Shown: piece after piece, positions 60,856 through 64,000 of the stretch | How the letters are laid out: each line of letters begins with the position of its first letter | How positions within the stretch are numbered: position 1 is the stretch's first letter | From: Stigmatella aurantiaca DW4/3-1 | GTDB taxonomy: Bacteria > Myxococcota > Myxococcia > Myxococcales > Myxococcaceae | Assembly: GCF_000165485.1 (NCBI RefSeq) | Contig: NC_014623.1 | Span: forward strand, 434,001 to 498,000 | DNA: 64,000 nt | Reading direction: 5' to 3' | Made by a program: the position numbers and the translations under genes | The notes under the pieces: generated by a model | Told to the model about the DNA's origin: nothing | The model's database searches: none | What the model saw: only the letters and a program-made list of their open reading frames with translations

Positions 60856-61045
60856 AAAAGGACACCCCTTTTGCGTCAGCAGGTCAGGAAAGACCTGTGG
60901 TCTCGTGTAAAGCGGGATAGCATTCTGTGGGTATTCGAGTCTCTAAAGGCTTGAAAAGACAGAGAAACCTTAGGCGTCCACCGTCCGTTGGTGAGCAGTC
61001 ATTGGCCCTGCAATTGCTACAGGGGGCTGGTTCGGAGGTGACGCC

Positions 61046-61330
61046 ATGGTGACGACGGGTCGCGAGAAGTTCATCCCCTACGGATGGAAGCACCCGAACA
61101 CCTCTCCGTTCGCGGGTCGCATCGTGTCTCACCTGCCCGTGGTGGATCTGGCCCGCGCCTGGGCGCCCGTGAGCGTCGTGAAGACCCTTCGGATCCGGAT
61201 CCCCCGGGAGCTGGTCTGGCTGGCCGGTGGCGAGGAGCGCGACGGTTACCGCGTGCTGGGCCGCCGCGTCGCCCCGGATGCCGAGCCGGACCGGACGCCG
61301 CGGGTTCGATCCTCGAAGCGCGCGCGCTGA
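61046..61330 (+). CDS. Small hypothetical protein
   Basis: A 94-residue basic protein (EKFIPYGWKHPNTSPFAGRI, then LVWLAGGEERDGYRVLGRRV) with no signal peptide or membrane segment. A strong ribosome site GGAGGTG precedes the ATG at 61046. No family is recognised. Confidence 0.6.
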   Translation: MVTTGREKFIPYGWKHPNTSPFAGRIVSHLPVVDLARAWAPVSVVKTLRIRIPRELVWLAGGEERDGYRVLGRRVAPDAEPDRTPRVRSSKRAR

Positions 61331-61409
61331 GCGTGCTCCCGCGGGGCAGCCCCTTCGCCGCCCCGCGTCTGGCTCGCGTCCTGTGGGGCCCCTGTGGGCG
61401 GCCGCTGTC

Positions 61410-62573
61410 CTAGAACAGCCGCTTCCAGAAGGAGCGCCGGGACGAGATGCGCTCCAGCGCCTCCTGCACCTCTTCGTCGTAGTCGGCGCGGTGGGCAATG
61501 TCGCCCAGCGAGATGATGCCGATGAGGTGGTCATCCCGGTCAACCACGGGGATGCGGCGGATCTGCCGCTTGCCCATCATCGCGATGATGCTGAAGAGGT
61601 CCTCGTCCGGGTGGACGCACTCCACGTCGTCCGTCATCACGTCCCCGGCGCGGAGCTGCTCCGGGCTCTTGTGGCCCGTGAAGGCGCGGATGACCAGGTC
61701 CCGGTCCGTGACGATGCCGATCAGCGCGTTCGTCCCGTCCACGATGGGGACCGCGCCGCAATCCTCGTCCTTCATCAACTGCGCCACCTCACGCAAGGAG
61801 CTGTCCCGGCGCAGCGTCTTCACCCCGCGCGTCATGATCTCCCGGGCGGTGAGGGGCTCGCGGTGCCAGCGGCGGCCCGCGGTGGGCTGCCCCGCGGCCG
61901 AGGGCGTCCATCCGCCCACGTTCACGCCCGCGCCCGGACGGCCCGGGCTGGCCTGCCCCATCCCCAGCAGCGGATCATACCGGCCGGTGGAGGGCTGGCC
62001 TTGCGCACCGGAAGGGCCCGCGTAGCTGGAGGGCGCATCCGGGTGGGGGGTGCCATACGCCAGGCCCTGGGGGCTCGAATACTGGCCTCGGTCCTCGCGC
62101 AGGCGCCCCTGCTCGCCGCCGTAGCCGGTGCGGTCCCAGGGGCGGTAGTTCTCCTCGCCCGGATCCCGGCGCAGCTCCAGCGAGTAGCGCACGTCCTGCT
62201 GGCCCATGCGCGGCCCACGGCCCGTGCCGGTGGCGGAGCGGTCGTCCCGGTCATCCTGGCCGTAGGGGCCCGCCGGGGGGCCGCCGTAGCCGAGCTCTCG
62301 CGGGTTGCTGGGCCCCTCCGTGCTGGTGCGCGGCTGGGCCATGCGCATCGCGGCGGCGCGGTGGAAGCGTCCCTGGCGCTGGGCGTACTCCTCGTCGCGC
62401 TCGGGCGCGTAGCCGCTGATGTTGGACTCGGCGCGCTCCCGCGAGCCCGGCGGGGCTTCCTCGGCGGAGCGGGTCGACACATCCGTGTCGTGGACCGCAC
62501 CGGTTCCGTTGCTGGGCACGGTGCGCTGTGTGCGGGCGTCGTCCCTGCCGTTGTCCAATCGTCTGTCGGCCAT
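61410..62573 (-). CDS. CBS-domain protein with long disordered N-terminus
   Basis: A 387-residue protein. The first 240 residues are hydrophilic and low in order (Gly, Pro, Arg, Gln, Asp-rich). Residues about 245-370 hold a tandem CBS pair: TAREIMTRGVKTLRRDSSLR, then GAVPIVDGTNALIGIVTDRD; and GDVMTDDVECVHPDEDLFSI, then IRRIPVVDRDDHLIGIISLG. Such pairs bind adenine nucleotides and act as cytoplasmic energy or redox sensors. No catalytic partner domain is fused. ATG 62573 starts MADRRLDNG. Confidence 0.88.
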   Translation of the reverse strand: MADRRLDNGRDDARTQRTVPSNGTGAVHDTDVSTRSAEEAPPGSRERAESNISGYAPERDEEYAQRQGRFHRAAAMRMAQPRTSTEGPSNPRELGYGGPPAGPYGQDDRDDRSATGTGRGPRMGQQDVRYSLELRRDPGEENYRPWDRTGYGGEQGRLREDRGQYSSPQGLAYGTPHPDAPSSYAGPSGAQGQPSTGRYDPLLGMGQASPGRPGAGVNVGGWTPSAAGQPTAGRRWHREPLTAREIMTRGVKTLRRDSSLREVAQLMKDEDCGAVPIVDGTNALIGIVTDRDLVIRAFTGHKSPEQLRAGDVMTDDVECVHPDEDLFSIIAMMGKRQIRRIPVVDRDDHLIGIISLGDIAHRADYDEEVQEALERISSRRSFWKRLF

Positions 62574-62774
62574 GGTGATGAATCTCCAATCGTGGGCTTG
62601 GGTAGGCCGCGCCATGAATGCAGGGCGCGGCGGGCCAAGGCTGACGACTGCGTCCGCTCTCACCAAGGGGAGCACGGAAGGGATCCGCCCTTCTGTCCGC
62701 TCACGTGCAGGCAACCCGTCCCGGCAGCCCACCGGTGGACATCGGATCCGCCCGCTGGTCAACGGATGCGCGGC

Positions 62775-63890
62775 TTATCCCGCGGCGAGCGACTCGCCCA
62801 GCCGTGCCAGGCCCTCGAAGCTCTCCAACTCGCCGCTGGCCTCGGGCGCGGCCACCGCCACGGAGCCCTTGGGCAGGTTCTTCGCGAGCTGCATCAGCAG
62901 GGACCGGTGCTCCTGGGCCCGGACCCGCTCCCGCTGTGCCAGTCGCTCCAGCGCCTCCACACCGGCCCGCGCCGCCGCGTCTCCGGGGGGAACATGGCGC
63001 GTCAGGTCCTGCGGCGAGGGCAGGGACTCCTCGCGCGCCCAGCTGCGGTTGAGCACGTAGCCGGCACACGGCAAGCCGCGCTCCGTCAACGTCTGCTGGA
63101 AGAAGCGCACCTCTTCCAACGCCGCCGCCTCGGGCGAGGTGACGAGCAGGAAGGTGGCTTCCGCCGAGGACAGCCGCTCGCGCAGCCGGTCCGAGCGCAG
63201 GCGGATGCCAGCGAACAGCCCACTCGTGGCGCCGATGAAGGAGCGCAGGTCCGTCGTGAAGGGCTCGCCGAACAGGGTGCCCAGCACGTTGCCGATGAGC
63301 CGCGTGGCCCGCCGCCACAGGCCGCCCCCGGAGGTCTCCTGAGGGCCGAAGAGCGCCACCACGCGATCATCCAGGAAGCGCGCCAGGCGCCCGGGGGCGT
63401 CGAGGAAGTCCAGCGCGTGCCGGCTCGGGGGCGTGTCCAGCACGATGAGCTCGTGCTGGCCCTCGTGGATGTATTGATCGAGCGCCTCGGCTGCCGCGTA
63501 CTCCTGGATGCCGGCCACCAGCTCCGAGAGGAAGCCGTAGAAGCGGTGCTCCAGGATGATGCGCACCGCCTCGGGCGTGGAGGACAGCCGCCGCACCATG
63601 CGCTCGAAGACGATGCCGGGATCCAGCATCCACACGTCCAACTGGCCTTTGCCCGTGGCGGTGCTCCCGTGGAGGATGTGGGGGGCCACGGTGGTGGGCT
63701 CCGAGCCGCTCTCGGGCAGGCCCATGGCCTCCGCGAGCCGCCGCGCCGGATCAATGGTGAGCACCAGCACCTTGCGCCCCGCCCGCGCCGCGGCCACGCC
63801 CAGCGCCGCCGCCGTCGTCGTCTTTCCCACGCCTCCCGCGCCGCACAGCACGAGCACGCGCTTGTTCCGCAGCACTGCCCCCAGGCTCAT
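62775..63890 (-). CDS. ArsA/Get3-type ATPase
   Basis: A 371-residue deviant-Walker P-loop ATPase. The A-loop is LCGAGGVGKTTTAAALGVAA (signature Lys in GGVGKT), followed by KVLVLTIDPARRLAEAMGL, the switch LIVLDTPPSRHALDFLDAP and the adenine-pocket segment GYVLNRSW. No metal-binding cysteines of true ArsA are evident, so it is a Get3/ArsA-like protein of unknown cargo. The start overlaps the stop of the upstream gene, whose C-terminus looks like a second member, a pair arrangement common in myxobacteria and actinobacteria. Confidence 0.88.
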   Translation of the reverse strand: MSLGAVLRNKRVLVLCGAGGVGKTTTAAALGVAAARAGRKVLVLTIDPARRLAEAMGLPESGSEPTTVAPHILHGSTATGKGQLDVWMLDPGIVFERMVRRLSSTPEAVRIILEHRFYGFLSELVAGIQEYAAAEALDQYIHEGQHELIVLDTPPSRHALDFLDAPGRLARFLDDRVVALFGPQETSGGGLWRRATRLIGNVLGTLFGEPFTTDLRSFIGATSGLFAGIRLRSDRLRERLSSAEATFLLVTSPEAAALEEVRFFQQTLTERGLPCAGYVLNRSWAREESLPSPQDLTRHVPPGDAAARAGVEALERLAQRERVRAQEHRSLLMQLAKNLPKGSVAVAAPEASGELESFEGLARLGESLAAG

Positions 63891-64000
63891 GGCGCCTCTT
63901 TCTGGCTCAGCCGGGCATTCAAAGGAAGGAGGGCCGAGGCGAGCTGATCCACCAAGGCCGGGCCCGAGGCGAGCAGGTCCGGCAGGCTCAGCAGCGGCGC
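63887..64000 (-). CDS. C-terminal end of an upstream protein, probably a second ArsA-like ATPase (runs off window)
   Basis: The last 37 codons read LLSLPDLLASGPALVDQLAS, then ALLPLNARLSQKEAP. The stop overlaps the start of the ATPase gene by ATGA. The closing LPDLL-x-x-GPxL-x-x-L pattern fits the end of the partner ATPase in such pairs, but the catalytic part is beyond the window. Confidence 0.5.
   Translation of the reverse strand, partial: APLLSLPDLLASGPALVDQLASALLPLNARLSQKEAP

Overview
The window looks like a chromosome segment of a fruiting myxobacterium (Myxococcota, probably suborder Cystobacterineae). This is inferred from very high GC with strong G/C third-position bias, eukaryote-like Ser/Thr kinases, many Cys-rich lipoproteins, RCC1-type repeats, leaderless cell-wall hydrolases, a hybrid sensor kinase with PAS and GAF domains, and sigma54 control. 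No species can be assigned from sequence alone.

Layout. 1-3.1 kb: SCO1 (partial), a small membrane protein, and cytochrome c oxidase subunits II and I. 3.1-8.5 kb: a sigma54-controlled leaderless lytic transglycosylase, a large PKD-type lipoprotein, a broken lipoprotein plus a putative partner gene, and a Ser/Thr kinase. 8.6-13.8 kb: a secreted lipoprotein, an AHSA1-ArsR-VOC operon with a palindromic operator over its start codon, a methyltransferase, an exported EEP-family nuclease/phosphatase and a DUF1801 protein. 13.8-22.4 kb: a gene graveyard (FAD oxidase tail, patatin, AraC, a frameshifted small protein, RCC1) around intact genes for a PheC-chorismate mutase fusion and a chromate transporter. 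22.4-24.8 kb: half of a sugar ABC importer. 24.8-31.4 kb: an S15 hydrolase, a GH30 glycanase, a DUF1877 protein, a second sigma54-controlled leaderless protein and a nucleoside hydrolase. 31.4-39.9 kb: broken effector/immunity-like cassettes, a tmRNA 3'-end fragment, a three-gene ligase / KASIII-like operon, a DsbA-like protein and gene remnants. 40-46.4 kb: a GH76 mannanase-like lipoprotein, a truncated HAD phosphatase, a lipoprotein and a Hint-domain protein. 46.6-48.2 kb: oxidase subunit III and a dihaem cytochrome c. 48.3-64 kb: a hybrid histidine kinase, a family B DNA polymerase, a multidomain peptidoglycan hydrolase, membrane proteins, a second copy of the broken lipoprotein plus partner pair, thiD, a CBS protein and ArsA-type ATPases.

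Strongest observations. (1) Two loci 26 kb apart carry the same regulatory module: paired CTGGTGAC...GTCAYCAG dyads 20 bp apart, lying exactly 146 and 126 bp upstream of a matching -24/-12 sigma54 promoter. Each drives a leaderless, Ala/Gly-rich protein with a related N-terminus but a different C-terminal domain. This looks like a co-regulated family of modular, harpin-like exported proteins. (2) Oxidase subunit I lacks the usual D-channel and K-channel entry residues, and the matching subunit III and cytochrome c lie 43 kb away, as though an accessory block had split one oxidase locus. (3) Several lipoprotein plus small-partner cassettes recur, and in each clear case the lipoprotein gene is broken. 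Family names are from motif recognition by eye; no database search was possible.
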